Of a stretch of 64,000 bases of DNA, positions 23,013 to 32,511 are shown in pieces. Position numbers and translations under genes: made by a program. Under the pieces are notes generated by a model. The model was given only the letters and a program-made list of their open reading frames with translations, made no database searches and had not been told where the DNA came from. Origin of the DNA: Protopterus annectens (Eukaryota; Chordata; Ceratodontiformes; Protopteridae); NCBI RefSeq assembly GCF_019279795.1, contig NC_056744.1, positions 1,512,348,162 to 1,512,412,161 of the forward strand, given 5' to 3'. Position 1 is the first letter of the stretch; every line of letters starts with the position of its first letter.

Positions 23013-24743
23013 ATGTCAGTAAAAGTAAATAATGGCATTCCTTGTGGAAAACAAATACCTCATAAATATTTTAATTCGTACTGTAATTCTTGTCTAGGCC
23101 CTAACCATGACGTACCTTGATGTCGGTTTTGTGCCTTATTTAAACCACAAACTATCCATCGTCAGTATATTTGCGCTTCTAAATATTTTGTTGCTCAGTT
23201 CAATTATCCTGATATGTCTTTGGTAAGCCATCTGACTACCGACATTCCGAAAAAATGCAAAGATAAAGACAGAGATAGGCCACCCAGTTCGCCGGTACTC
23301 AGTGAGGCACTTTCACAGCCCCTGATACCCACTACTTCAGATTCACAGGCCTCTACTGAGACCCATTCAGACTCCAGTATGCCGCGAGATGCTTCAACTG
23401 TGGAACTTGCGGATGTCTCTACCTTGGATGGGTCCGGAGCCAGGCTTCTGAAGGTGTATTCAGGCCTACTGACTTGCATATTAAACCAACGCCATTTTCT
23501 TCTTCAAGGCCTAAAACTATCATGCCTAGAAAACGGATGCCCAAACTGCATGGTCAGGCCTCTATGCCTAAAAAAGGAGATGATAAGAATGCCTGAAGAC
23601 CTTATTACTTTAATCAGGGGAAGCCAACCTTCCCCCTCTAAGAGACCTAGGACTGCGTTTGCCTATGATACCTCTAAACAGGATTCTGAAATTTCTGTTT
23701 CCTCTGATGACCAGGATTTACCCTTATCTACCTATGAGGATTCTGATGCTGAGAACTGTATTCCCTCTGCTTCCCCCTCCCAGAGGATTTCTCTTTTGGT
23801 GAAACCTTGCATACTCTCAGGGAGCATTTTCATTGGGAAAGTCAAGATTTCTCTGATTCTAAAAAGAGGCTTAGGGATTTCTTACTCCTGCCCCAGCACA
23901 GGCCTTTAGCTATACCTCCTATACTGGATATTGTTGATGATGCCTTTTTGGAATCTAGCATGGCCCCTGACTCTTTACCTCCTGCTTCCAGAAAACCTGA
24001 TAGATATTACAGGGTTCCTGACTCTCAACAAGTTCCTTTTCAAAAATCCTACTGCGGATCCTGAAACTGTTTCATAGGGACCCAAGGGCATTAAAGCTAC
24101 TACTGCCAAAAATCCTACCCCCTCTGATAGAGACTCCAGGGTGCTAGATAGATGGGGTAAGAAGGTATACACTTCTGCAACTTTGGCCATTAGGGTCTTG
24201 AATTGCCAGTTTCATATGTTAAAGTATCAGCAGCATATTATCGGATTGCATGAACAGAAAATAATGTTGATTCCTGATTGTGCTGAAAATAAAGATTTAC
24301 TGGATTTAATGCATTCTGCTGAACAAGTTGGTAAACACACATTGCAGTGTGGTTTTTATTCACTAGAGGTATCTTGCAGGGCTGCGGTAACTGGGTCTGT
24401 ATTTAGAAGGCATGCTTGGTTTAAGGAACAATCCTTGCCAGATCATGTTAAAGTGAAATTACTGGATGTTCCCTTAAATCAGGACCACCTGTTTGGCAAC
24501 AAGGCAGAAGAAGTTTTTAATAAGATGGAGGAAAAAGCTAAATCTATGCAAATTGTTAAAGATTTTTTACAAGTACAACCTCCAAGATTTAGTAGGCATT
24601 GGCCTTCTAAGAACTGGTCCTTTCCTGCCTCTTCCAGACCTTCTCAGTCCGAACCCAGATCCAGCACAGCACCCAGGCTTCAGTCCCAGGGGACGCACAG
24701 GACTGCAGTGGGGGGCCTCCACTTCCAAATCTGGGAGAAATAA
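23013..24743 (+). pseudogene. DIRS-1 gag-like ORF
   Basis: It starts at ATG 23013 with a Cys-rich head (CGKQIPHKYFNSYCNSCLG) as in DIRS-2 (CGKQIPHKDFPSLCIPCLG). A stop follows at 23118, then Ser/Thr/Pro-rich sequence, an acidic block (SSDDQDLPLSTYEDSDAE) and the conserved QHRPLAIPP...DRYYRVPDS block (near 23900-24030). After shifts comes the LMHSAEQVGKHTLQCGF block (24307-24360) with a basic tail. It is a structural protein by analogy. Several frameshifts make it dead. Confidence 0.7.
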
Positions 24744-24754
24744 AACTCCCTGCT

Positions 24755-26631
24755 ATGGTAAACTGTCTTAATGACTTCTTTGTAAACTTTCCAAGCACTT
24801 CTCAACTGACTACCTCTTTGGGGGGAAACATTGCATTTCATGCAAAGAACTGGGGACTCATTACCCAGGACAAATTGGTTTTAAATATAGTGTCCCAAGG
24901 ATACAGATTTCTCTTCCACACATTACCAACTCCAAGCAGTTGGCTGGATCTATCTCCAAATCAGTGGGCAGAGGCCCAAAAGCAAGAGCTCTCTCTCTTA
25001 AGCATAGGGGCTATTCGATTGGTACCAGAAGAGGAAAAGGGACAGGGTTTCTATTCGAGATCTTTCCTGGTACCCAGAAAAGACAATTCATGGCGTCCTA
25101 TCCTGGACCTGTCTACTCTAAACACCTTTTTTGGTGATTCCAAAATTCAAGATGCTGACTCTTCACCAGTTGCTTCCTATGCTGAGCAAAGAAGCCTGGC
25201 TGGCAACACTAGATTTAAAGGAAGCATACCTGCACATCCCAATCAGGGAATCTTGCAGAAGATACCTTCACTTCAAAGCAGGCTACACACACTATCAGTT
25301 CTCTGCACTGTCCTTTGGCTTATCTACTGCACCTAGGGTATTCACAAAGTGCCTAGCTCCAGTCATTGCATTTTGTAGGCAAAGAAATATTCAAATATAC
25401 CCATACCTGGACGATTGTCTAATTCAGGCAGAAAACCAGGACATACTTTTGAATCATCTGGCTTTTGTACAAAGGGTGTTAACTTGTCTGGGGTACACCA
25501 TAAATGAAAAGAAGGCACACCTGGTACCCTGTCAACAAATTATATTCCTAGGAACAAGCTTGAATACAACTTCCCAGATGGCTTTCCTCATGCCAGAGAA
25601 ACAAATTCACTTGACAACCTACTTCAAACAAGTGGCCACAAAAACCCTGCTATCTGCAAGGCAAATACTACAAGCCTTGGGGTTCATGGCCTCCTGCATT
25701 CTTCTAATTCCATATGCAAGACTGCATATTAGGAAACTACAATAGTATCTAAAAAGCCTATGGTGTCAACATTCTCAGTATCTAGAAGCAATGAATCCTA
25801 TCATTCCTTGCCTACATCTAGAGTTCCTTTGGTGGGCAGAGGCCTGCCACCACTGCCACCCAAACCCTAATAACAGACGCATCAGACTATGCATGGGGGG
25901 GCACACCTGGCAGGGAAGTGCATTCAGGGCAAATGGAACCCAATTCAAATGCACCTTCACATCAGTCATAAAGAAATGTTAGCTGTACAGACTGCTCTGA
26001 CAGCCTTCAAGGACCACATTCTTCCAGGACAATTAATGGTAAAGACGGACAGCACCACTGTTATGTGGAACATAAACAAGCAGGGGGGACACATTCTTAC
26101 CCCCTCTGCAGACTAGCCATGGCACTGTGGAACACAGCTTTGAGCTACCAAGTGCATCTACATGCTCAATTCCTGCCAGGAAAACTAAATACACTGGCAG
26201 ATGGACTAAGAAGAAACCTCATGGACCCACACGAGTGGAAACTGGAACAAAGGATTTTCAATATGTTGACAAGCAAATGGGGGAGCCCAGATATAGACCT
26301 GTTTGCTTCCCCCCAGAACTATCAATTGGAAAAATTTTGCACAAGGACTCCCCACAGACAAGCTTGGAAAGTGGATGCTCTGTTCTTCAGCTGGAAAAAC
26401 CTATCAGTTTATGCCCTTCCTCCTCTACCTCTGCTCTCCAAAGTGCTACTAAAGATCAAACAAAACAAACCAAGTATGATTTTGATTGCACCAGACTGGC
26501 CACACCAACACTGGTACCCCCTCCTGTGCAGTGTGTCTCTGTTGGCCCCATGGCACCTGTCTCAACAGGAGTACCAAATTCTGCACCCTCAGCTTCAAAC
26601 ACTGAACCTAGCAGCCTGGCTAATTACCTAA
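24755..26631 (+). pseudogene. DIRS-1 reverse transcriptase, RNase H and methyltransferase-like ORF
   Basis: RT motifs in order: GFYSRSFLVPRKD, WRPILDLSTLN, a frameshift near 25130, LATLDLKEAYLHIPI with the first Asp, FSALSFGLSTAPRVF, and YPYLDDCLIQ with the catalytic YLDD (near 25405). RNase H follows with KTDSTTVMWNINKQGG and LADGLRRN. The downstream part PDIDLFAS...IAPDWPHQHWYPLL is the conserved block often named the DIRS methyltransferase-like region; DIRS-2 has lost most of it. It ends NLAAWLIT, stop. Shifts at about 25130, 25745 and 26100. Confidence 0.85.
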
Positions 26632-26639
26632 GCCCCCCT

Positions 26640-27016
26640 TTATCATCCCTCAGTAAACCAGTGATGGATGTCATTTTAGAGGCAAGGAGGCCTAGTACTA
26701 GAAAATCTTATGCCGAAAAATAGAAAAGATTCTGTGCCTGGAACCAGTCTCAAGGATGAGCACAGCAGTGCCCAATTTACCTCAGATTTTACATTACTTA
26801 ACTGAGATGCATCACAAGGGCCTGTCTTTTTCCTCAATAAAAATTCATGCCTCAGCCATTTCAGCTCACTATAACACAGAACCTCCCTGCTTCTCTCATC
26901 CACTGCTTAAGCAGTTCCTCAGGGTGGCCAAACATTTCAGACTACCCAGGAGAGCTCCAACTCCAGCCTGGGACCTTTAACTTTGCATTGGAGAAACTCA
27001 CCCTTCCTCCCTTCGA
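26640..27016 (+). pseudogene. DIRS-1 tyrosine recombinase, N-terminal remnant
   Basis: In another frame than the RT ORF it gives VILEARRPSTRKSYAEK, a stop, then SFSSIKIHASAISAHYN and FALEKLTLPPFE. This is the core-binding part of the recombinase. The catalytic part (Arg, His-x-x-Arg, Tyr) is absent because the sequence jumps straight into the internal complementary region at about 27017. Confidence 0.75.
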
Positions 27017-27020
27017 GACA

Positions 27021-27066
27021 CTTACTATAAATGTAGATCTTCAAGTGTATTCACTGTTGCAGTCCT
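27021..27066 (+). repeat. Internal complementary region of DIRS-1 (partial)
   Basis: Reverse complement of the right end at about 29088-29135 (shared ATCTACATTTAT, GTGAATACACT, CTGCAACAG). Only the part complementary to the right end survives; the deletion that removed the recombinase also removed the part that would pair with the left end. Confidence 0.75.
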
Positions 27067-27349
27067 GGCTACCATCCCTCCAGTCCCCTGACTTCTTTTG
27101 GCTATACCTCTTCTCTCCTTTTCAATGCTTAACAGCTTTTTGGTGTATTTGCTTTTTTGTTGGAGGTATAACCTTGTACATTTATATATTTAATTGCTTC
27201 CCATTGGAAGGCCACCTGACATCTGGGGCAAGAATAGGGTTGCCACCTTTTAACAAGGGCAAAGTGGGACATGGGGGTGTGGGCAACATGATAGGGGGTG
27301 TGGCCAACATGACACTGGCCACACCCCCACCACATCACCAGAGTTGTTA

Positions 27350-28339
27350 AAGGAGATGCAGTATTAGCCCAACAACAGCACTGGTCGTAATCAGATTATA
27401 ATAAAACAGTACATAAGTTTATTGAAGACATCACTAAAACACAAAATACAAACTTTGCTACTTATAGAAGCAAACTACCCTGTAACAACAACATGGTTTA
27501 GCACAATCACAAATACATTGCATTAACTTCTGAACATGCATCCACAAAAAAAAAAAAAAAACAGGAAAAAGTCCGTAAACATTTTAACTTTTAAAAATAC
27601 TTCTTGCAAGAGAAGTAATATAAACTACAATGTACAACAGACTCCATGGGCTCCTTTTACCTCAAAACATAGCAATTAAGAGTAATTTACCCACCACAGC
27701 AATGCAATAAACAGGCCCAAGCAAAAGCAGCACACCCATATTCACATTACAAGCAAAGCAGTACATTTTAACCTTATTAAAAATGCATAATAAATTAAAT
27801 GCACACATTTACAAGTATAAATGAAAACAATCTTGACACAGTTTCGGCAAATTGGCAACATGTACCTACTAGAATAATAAATGCATTACATTAACTGTTA
27901 ACATTCCCCCTCAAAAAGTAGACTTGTACCACATACACATTGACTTGCAGGAACTAACAGGAAAAAATACCCAAACAGTATATCCTGACTTCCTGAAAAC
28001 AGCATTAAATTGCACACATTTCCATACAAAAAAGTAATAATACCCAGAAAAAGCTACAACAATAGAAATACATCACACTAAATTTATATTTCACTGCCCC
28101 CCACCAGAAATAAACAACTTCTATACACAGTTCAGCCTTTTAAAAGTAATGCTTCCAAATCATACCCCCAAGAATAATAACAATTACATATACATTCAGG
28201 TTTTATATCTTTAAAAATACTACTCAAAAATCTCAAAATAACCACTGCACAGATTTAAATACTGCATACTACATCCCCATCTACCTCTAAACATTAAAAA
28301 CTTAAATAAAGCACAATATTCCCATTTTAAATAACTAAA
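27350..28339. other. AT-rich interior of the hAT-like element
   Basis: No gene seen. An A17 tract lies at 27547-27563. Confidence 0.5.
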
Positions 28340-28429
28340 GCCACAAAATGCTATTATGTACTTACCACTATCACAGTTTTTGCTGGGCTAGCTTGCTTCC
28401 TTCCTGCTGGAATGGCTCAAGTAGTTGGG

Positions 28430-28585
28430 CTGGCTGGCAGGCTCCCTTGCTGGCTAGCAGGCTCCCTCCCTTGCTGGCTGGCTGGCTTCTTTGCTTGCTG
28501 GCTGGCTGGCTTCTTTGCTTGCTGGCTGGCTGGCTGGCTGGCTTGCTGGTTTGCTGGTTGGCTGGCTTGCTGGCTTGCTGGCGAA
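28430..28585 (+). repeat. Minisatellite of TGGC/TTGC words
   Basis: Tandem words built on GCTGGCTGGCTTCTTTGCTT and GCTGGCTTGCTGGTTT. The regular pattern keeps frames open on both strands, so the apparent repetitive peptides are not real genes. Confidence 0.85.
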
Positions 28586-28610
28586 ATAGAATTTGCAGAT
28601 CTTTTTCATT

Positions 28611-28813
28611 CGCAACTGTAGAGCTTAGTGCTCTACAGCTGCGACCTTTATTGGGCTCCACTTAGTAAATCCCGCCCCCTCCAGTCCCTGCTGCCAATTG
28701 CTGTTGCATTACACCACCCGGACCTAGCAGGGAATCCCTCTAACTGCAGGTCCGGGTGGTGACGTAGCCGCATTGCCGTGGAAAAACCAGAAGTATTTTT
28801 GGTTTTTCCATGG
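28611..28813. repeat. Three subterminal hairpins of the hAT-like element
   Basis: Hairpin 1 at 28611-28643 (CGCAACTGTAGAGC with its near complement). Hairpin 2 at about 28712-28762 (CACCCGGACCT and AGGTCCGGGTG). Hairpin 3 at about 28774-28813 (CCGTGGAAAAACCA and TGGTTTTTCCATGG). hAT ends often carry subterminal repeats that bind the transposase. Confidence 0.7.
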
Positions 28814-28937
28814 CAATTGAATTCGCGATTGGGGAAAACGGGACTTTTAACATCCCACTCTTGGTGAATGTGGGAAGTGGGATGAGAGGGCTCAACCCAT
28901 GAGTATCCCGCTGACAACGGGATGGGTGGCAACCGTA

Positions 28938-29085
28938 GGCAAGAAAAACTGATGTAATGACGTCGGCTGCATGTTTTATACCCCTGATGCCCTGACATCA
29001 CGGAAGAAGAGACAGCAACTGATGTAGGACCCAAGACTTTGTTAATCAGGCTGAATGAGGGCAACCTGCAAGCAGATTACCCAAA
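28938..29085 (+). repeat. Right inverted terminal repeat of DIRS-1
   Basis: Reverse complement of 22737-22866. It begins directly at the right copy of the hAT duplication. Confidence 0.85.
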
Positions 29086-29150
29086 TGTGATGACTGCAAC
29101 AGTGAATACACTCGAACATCTACATTTATGGTAAGTGTATACAACTGTAC

Positions 29151-29645
29151 TTTTTCTGCCTAATACTCTCTTGTTTGGACAATATGACCTTGTAATTCTG
29201 ACATTCGTGCATGGCAGATAGTTCTTGTACTGTGCATTACTACTTTGACATATTACAATCAGGAAAACAATGTTTAACACAACATTACTATTCAGGGATC
29301 AGATCTTGGTGCATGGAATATTTCATATAGTTAATCTCCTGTTGCAGAACTCCACAAGCCTTGTCAGATGAGTCTCAATAATTGATGCTGTCAGAGCCAT
29401 AGCTGCTGTGTAGAACCTGTGATTCATACCACCATATAACAAAGTAAACACAACAATCTGGGGTTTTTAGTTTTATTGAAGGGTACTGACACTTTTATTG
29501 ATATATATACCCTGTACGTCAGTATAACTCTGCTAATGTCTCATTTATTCATTACAGACAGTACACATTTTAACCTACTGGCAGTTGACATTCTACTCCT
29601 TTCTATTTATTTGCCCTGAATATTGCAAGATATATTTGTACTCAC
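29151..29645. other. Intron 2 sequence of the Harbinger B Myb-like gene
   Basis: No gene seen between the right end of DIRS-1 and exon 2. The remainder of the Tc1 relic is not found here. Confidence 0.4.
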
Positions 29646-29714
29646 CAGCTTCGTGATGCAGCCTTAGCAACCTGTTGGCATGGGTGTCCATGTCCAGAGC
29701 CCTCTCCTCTGCAG
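29646..29714 (-). pseudogene. Harbinger B Myb-like gene, exon 2
   Basis: A 69-nt exon between the acceptor TTTATCTATTGTACAG and the donor CTG|GTGAGT (minus strand). It encodes AEERALDMDTHANRLLRLHH and is phase 1 to phase 1. It matches exon 2 of Harbinger A in length, sequence and phase. Confidence 0.7.
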
Positions 29715-29805
29715 CTGTACAATAGATAAAGAAACATTTATGTATACCTATCCATCACATACGCAGGCTGGACTTTGGTAAACACTAATTTATACTGATA
29801 CTTAC

Positions 29806-30106
29806 ACATGTCTGGGACATTCCGTGCCCATGCATCTTGGATCCACTGGACCAAGAGCTCACTCTTCCTATGCTTGAGGTCAGCAAAATGGTACCAGACC
29901 TGCTCACCAGTCTGAGGGATGTCTGTAGCACTGGTGAGATCACATGAGAGATGGTCCTAGGCCTCTGCTTTATATTGTGAGCCCTAGTACTGGCCCTGCA
30001 GCAGTTTCCCCTCATGGTCTTTGACTAGGAGTCCAACCATGACCCTAGACTCCAGAATGCCCCAGCACTGCACCTGAAAGCTCGATCCCTCACCAACTCC
30101 AGCCAT
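29806..30106 (-). pseudogene. Harbinger B Myb-like gene, exon 1
   Basis: ATG at 30106 (MAGVGEGSSFQVQCWG), then LLVKDHEGKLLQGQ, a stop, a second stop in ...KAEA*DHL, then LTSATDIPQTGEQVW and DLKHRKSELLVQWIQDAW. It is the same Myb/SANT domain as at 7897-8205, without the 5-bp duplication but with two stops. The donor is ACATGT|GTAAGT and the exon leaves one base of a codon, which fits exon 2. Confidence 0.7.
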
Positions 30107-30161
30107 AATGCTTGCAGTAATCAGCTACAACAGGTTATGGGCTGTATTCCCAACTGTGAGG

Positions 30162-30199
30162 TTTAAATAGGGCTGATTCCCACCCTTTGTGATCATTGG
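30162..30199 (-). promoter_or_regulatory. CCAAT-TATA promoter of the Harbinger B Myb-like gene
   Basis: CCAAT on the minus strand at 30195-30199 (GGTCCAATGATC) and a TATTTAAA box at 30162-30169. Spacing is as in Harbinger A. Confidence 0.5.
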
Positions 30200-30466
30200 A
30201 CCATTTTGAATATGCTGTGTTAAGCTAAGCACTGTGCAAACCTGCTTAGCTAAGGTTGGCAGTGCTTAAAGGCTTAGATGTTGAGCACTGCTTACTTTCA
30301 TGACATCTCCCTATGTGCTTTCATTTACATTTATTCTTGTATGACTATACTGTATGGGGCACTTGTGTTTATATGGGGTTTCACGTCTTTTCTCAACTGA
30401 CACCTCACTTTTGCATCTGCTACACTACACTGGTTGATAAATATTATTTACTACCTCATTTAATAA

Positions 30467-30986
30467 AACCACAAACAATTGAAAACACAAGTTTCCTTCA
30501 GAAACCAATTCACATAAAAAAGGAACTTCATCACATAACCATTCCATTTTTATGTGAATTGGTGAATAAAGGAACAAAAGCGCTAATAACATTGCTGGAT
30601 TGGTGCCTTGTTTATTTCACTTCTGAAACTCCCACACTACTAACTCCACACCTAAATCATCATTTCTTTGCCTACTTTAACTTAATTCAGAGATCTTACT
30701 CAGAACACCTTTTCATAAATCTTTTGCATGCATGCCTCTGGCCTACCTTACTCATATTCTCAAACTTTCATTGTTTGTTTTTCTTATCCATTGTACCCAT
30801 AATATTGTTTTCCTCTGTAATATTGTTACTTTGTCTCTATTCGTATGTATTTGTATGTCTGTTTGGGGCTTTTCCCCTCGGGTTTCCACTGAAAAAGGGT
30901 AATTCTTACCCAGCTGGACTAACCCGGTTAACAAATGCAAATAAATAAATAAATTAATTAACTTGTGTTTTCAATTGTTTGTGGTT
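30467..30986. mobile_element. 520-bp element with perfect inverted ends, containing a LINE-like 3' tail
   Basis: Ends AACCACAAACAATTGAAAAC (30467) and its exact complement ending at 30986 form inverted repeats of about 27 bases. Inside, a second inverted pair lies at 30503-30555 (CCAATTCACATAAAAA). The right part ends in CTGGACTAACCCGGTTAAC plus (AAAT)n, which looks like the 3' tail of a non-LTR element. The long plus-strand open frame across it has no recognisable domain. Confidence 0.5.
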
Positions 30987-31070
30987 CAAGATTACAGTAT
31001 ACAGTGTGGATTCATTTAATAAAACATGAAACTGTTATTACTGCTTTTACATGTAAAAGTGAAAAGACTT

Positions 31071-31135
31071 CATTGGGGCTCGAACTGTAAATGCCTGAAG
31101 GCAAAGCAGAAACTCTAACCACTATGCTATCTTGT
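31071..31135 (-). repeat. tRNA-like block, minus strand
   Basis: On the minus strand, TAGCATAGTGGTTAGAG (A box-like) and AGTTCGAGCCC (B box-like). It is similar in place and direction to 8925-8990. Confidence 0.5.
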
Positions 31136-31284
31136 GTCGATAGCTTTGCTTGTATATTTCTATTTAGCTCTTTGGTAATAAACCATACTAAGCACAGCTG
31201 CACGATACGTACACCCGCTCAGCTATGTTTAAACTTTACTTGGGATGATGAAAAAAAATAAAATGGATTTTAACTTTTTCTCAC

Positions 31285-31552
31285 TTTAGGGGTATGCACA
31301 TACTTCAGACTTCTTTGAGCAAGAAATCTGGACAAAGACATGAGTATTGGGGGGACAAAGGCACAAAAATAAGGACAATTTTAAAATGTTTCTCTTTCAA
31401 ACCTTAGAAGTTGATAGAATAACAGGTTTTGCTTTAGCATGAATTTTTTGAAGTATATGAAGTCTGGAACTCAAATGTCTGTCATTTACGTATTTTACTC
31501 TTCACTGGCCAGATATGTGAGGCAAAACTCTGGGCATTCTGCGATTGTCTGT
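31285..31552 (+). repeat. Dispersed repeat, copy 2
   Basis: Same repeat as 15000-15320, cut at its right by the inverted-repeat element that begins at 31553. Confidence 0.5.
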
Positions 31553-32164
31553 ACAGTGTGCGGTATGTCCGCGAGGTTTCACTTCATAATTACGAATTAC
31601 TGAAATATTGAATTTCAGCAATTCGTGTCCATGAAGTCAAAACTTCAAAATAACGAAAGTGCATAAGCACGAATAGGACTATGTTGAATTTGCGCTTATG
31701 CACTTACGTTATATTACGGAAGTCTTTGCCTGGGATGGTGTCTACAGTTTAAGGTGAGTGAGTGCGTGAGTGTTTTTGTAACTTGTATGAGTGGATTAGG
31801 GTAGGGAAGTGGAGATATGAGTGTGTGTGTTGGCTGTGTGCGATTTTTTTTTTTTTTTTTACTGTTTGTGCAATCTTAGAGTTAGTATATATAAGTAAGG
31901 GGGTGTGGGGGTGGAGGGGGGCTTGCCCCCTGTATTTGTTTAATGTAGGTGTGTGTCTGTGTGGTGTTTTGTTGTATTTAATTGTTTTGTGTTGTGGGTG
32001 TTATGGTTTGTGTGTTGTGTACTGTATACTGTGTGTTCGATGTTGTGGTTTCGTGATTGTGAAGTGTTGGTGTTGTGATGGTTTCGGCTTTATACTGTCG
32101 AAATGCTGAAATTCGATATTTCAGCATTTTGGCAATATGAAGTAAAACCGTCTGCGAACACTGT
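31553..32164. mobile_element. 612-bp MITE-like element with long palindromic ends
   Basis: Ends ACAGTGT.CG are inverted. The terminal repeats extend about 85 bases and share GGTTT(C/T)ACTTCATA and GAATTTCAGCA. Each arm is itself palindromic (CTGAAATATTGAATTTCAG, and its equivalent at the right end). The interior is T- and G-rich without a gene. A TA or TT pair flanks it, so the duplication is not clear. Confidence 0.55.
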
Positions 32165-32467
32165 TGGTTGCATTTCAAAGTGCAGTAACTGCACTTTCTG
32201 AGTGCAAGGGGCATGTTACATGTGCAGGCACTGCTGTGACATGTCTCCTGCAGTCATTCATGGAACGTGTCAGTGTAGGTTATACAGCAGCGCGCCTTCA
32301 TGAATATTTATTTATTTATTTATTTGCAGTTTGTTGCCAGAATAGACCATTGGGCCACTAGGAGCCCGTTTTCAATGGAGTCCTGGGGAGAAAAGCTCCA
32401 GTGAAATGAACAAAACAAATAGAAGAATATGCAAGGGGCACTGCTGTGTTGCACAGACAAGATCCAC
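32165..32467. other. Right flank of Harbinger B
   Basis: No gene. It has a palindrome AAAGTGCAGTAACTGCACTTT-type at 32178-32198 and a (TTTA)n tract at 32306-32326. Confidence 0.4.
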
Positions 32468-32511
32468 TTTGTGCAAGAATAGTCTTATTCTTGCATGGAG
32501 ATTAATGAATC
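32468..32511. repeat. Right terminus and subterminal hairpin of Harbinger B
   Basis: TGTGCAAGAATAGTCTTATTCTTGCA folds on itself, followed by TGGAG ATTAATGAATC, the complement of the left end design. Confidence 0.6.

Larger units (their letters stand above)
27235..28937. mobile_element. hAT-like non-autonomous DNA transposon inside DIRS-1
   Basis: Ends TAGGGTTGCCACC (27235) and GGTGGCAACCGTA (28937) are inverted repeats. GGCAAGAA stands on both sides (27227-27234 and 28938-28945), an 8-bp duplication. DIRS-2 has an uninterrupted sequence here, which fixes the insertion. An 8-bp duplication with short inverted ends fits the hAT superfamily. No transposase is encoded; the left kilobase is AT-rich and featureless, and the right 600 bases hold repeats and hairpins. 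Confidence 0.8.
22737..29150 (+). mobile_element. DIRS-1: DIRS-like retrotransposon, left end shortened, carries a hAT-like insert
   Basis: The element has inverted terminal repeats (22737-22866 and 28938-29085), a gag-like region, RT-RNase H-methyltransferase-like ORF and the start of a tyrosine recombinase. An internal complementary region (27021-27066) repeats the right end in reverse. The right end GTAC at 29150 matches DIRS-2. Most of the recombinase is deleted and there are several frameshifts. It is nested in intron 2 of the Harbinger B Myb-like gene. Confidence 0.85.
11591..32511. mobile_element. PIF/Harbinger transposon B, 20.9-kb composite with nested insertions
   Basis: The left end starts GGATTCATGA at 11591 and the right end reads (reverse complement) GATTCATTAA ending at 32511. 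Each is directly followed inward by a hairpin built on CTCCATGCAAGAA. CTG stands on both sides (11588-11590, 32512-32514); a CWG target is known for vertebrate Harbingers. Inside are a plus-strand transposase gene and a convergent minus-strand Myb-like gene, both decayed. Nested within are a satellite, a LINE fragment, a Tc1 relic and DIRS-1 with a hAT-like insert. Confidence 0.7.

Noticed and set aside
23204..23479. Minus-strand open frame over the DIRS-1 gag region
   Set aside because: Shadow of the plus-strand gag-like frame; no motif.
28371..28665. Repetitive open frames on both strands rich in Leu/Ala/Gly/Trp or Gln/Pro/Ser/Lys
   Set aside because: They follow the TGGC/TTGC minisatellite, which has no stop codon in these frames. 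No gene context.
30313..30948. A 211-residue open frame as a real gene
   Set aside because: It crosses the inverted-repeat end at 30467 and the LINE-like tail, and shows only hydrophobic low-complexity sequence.
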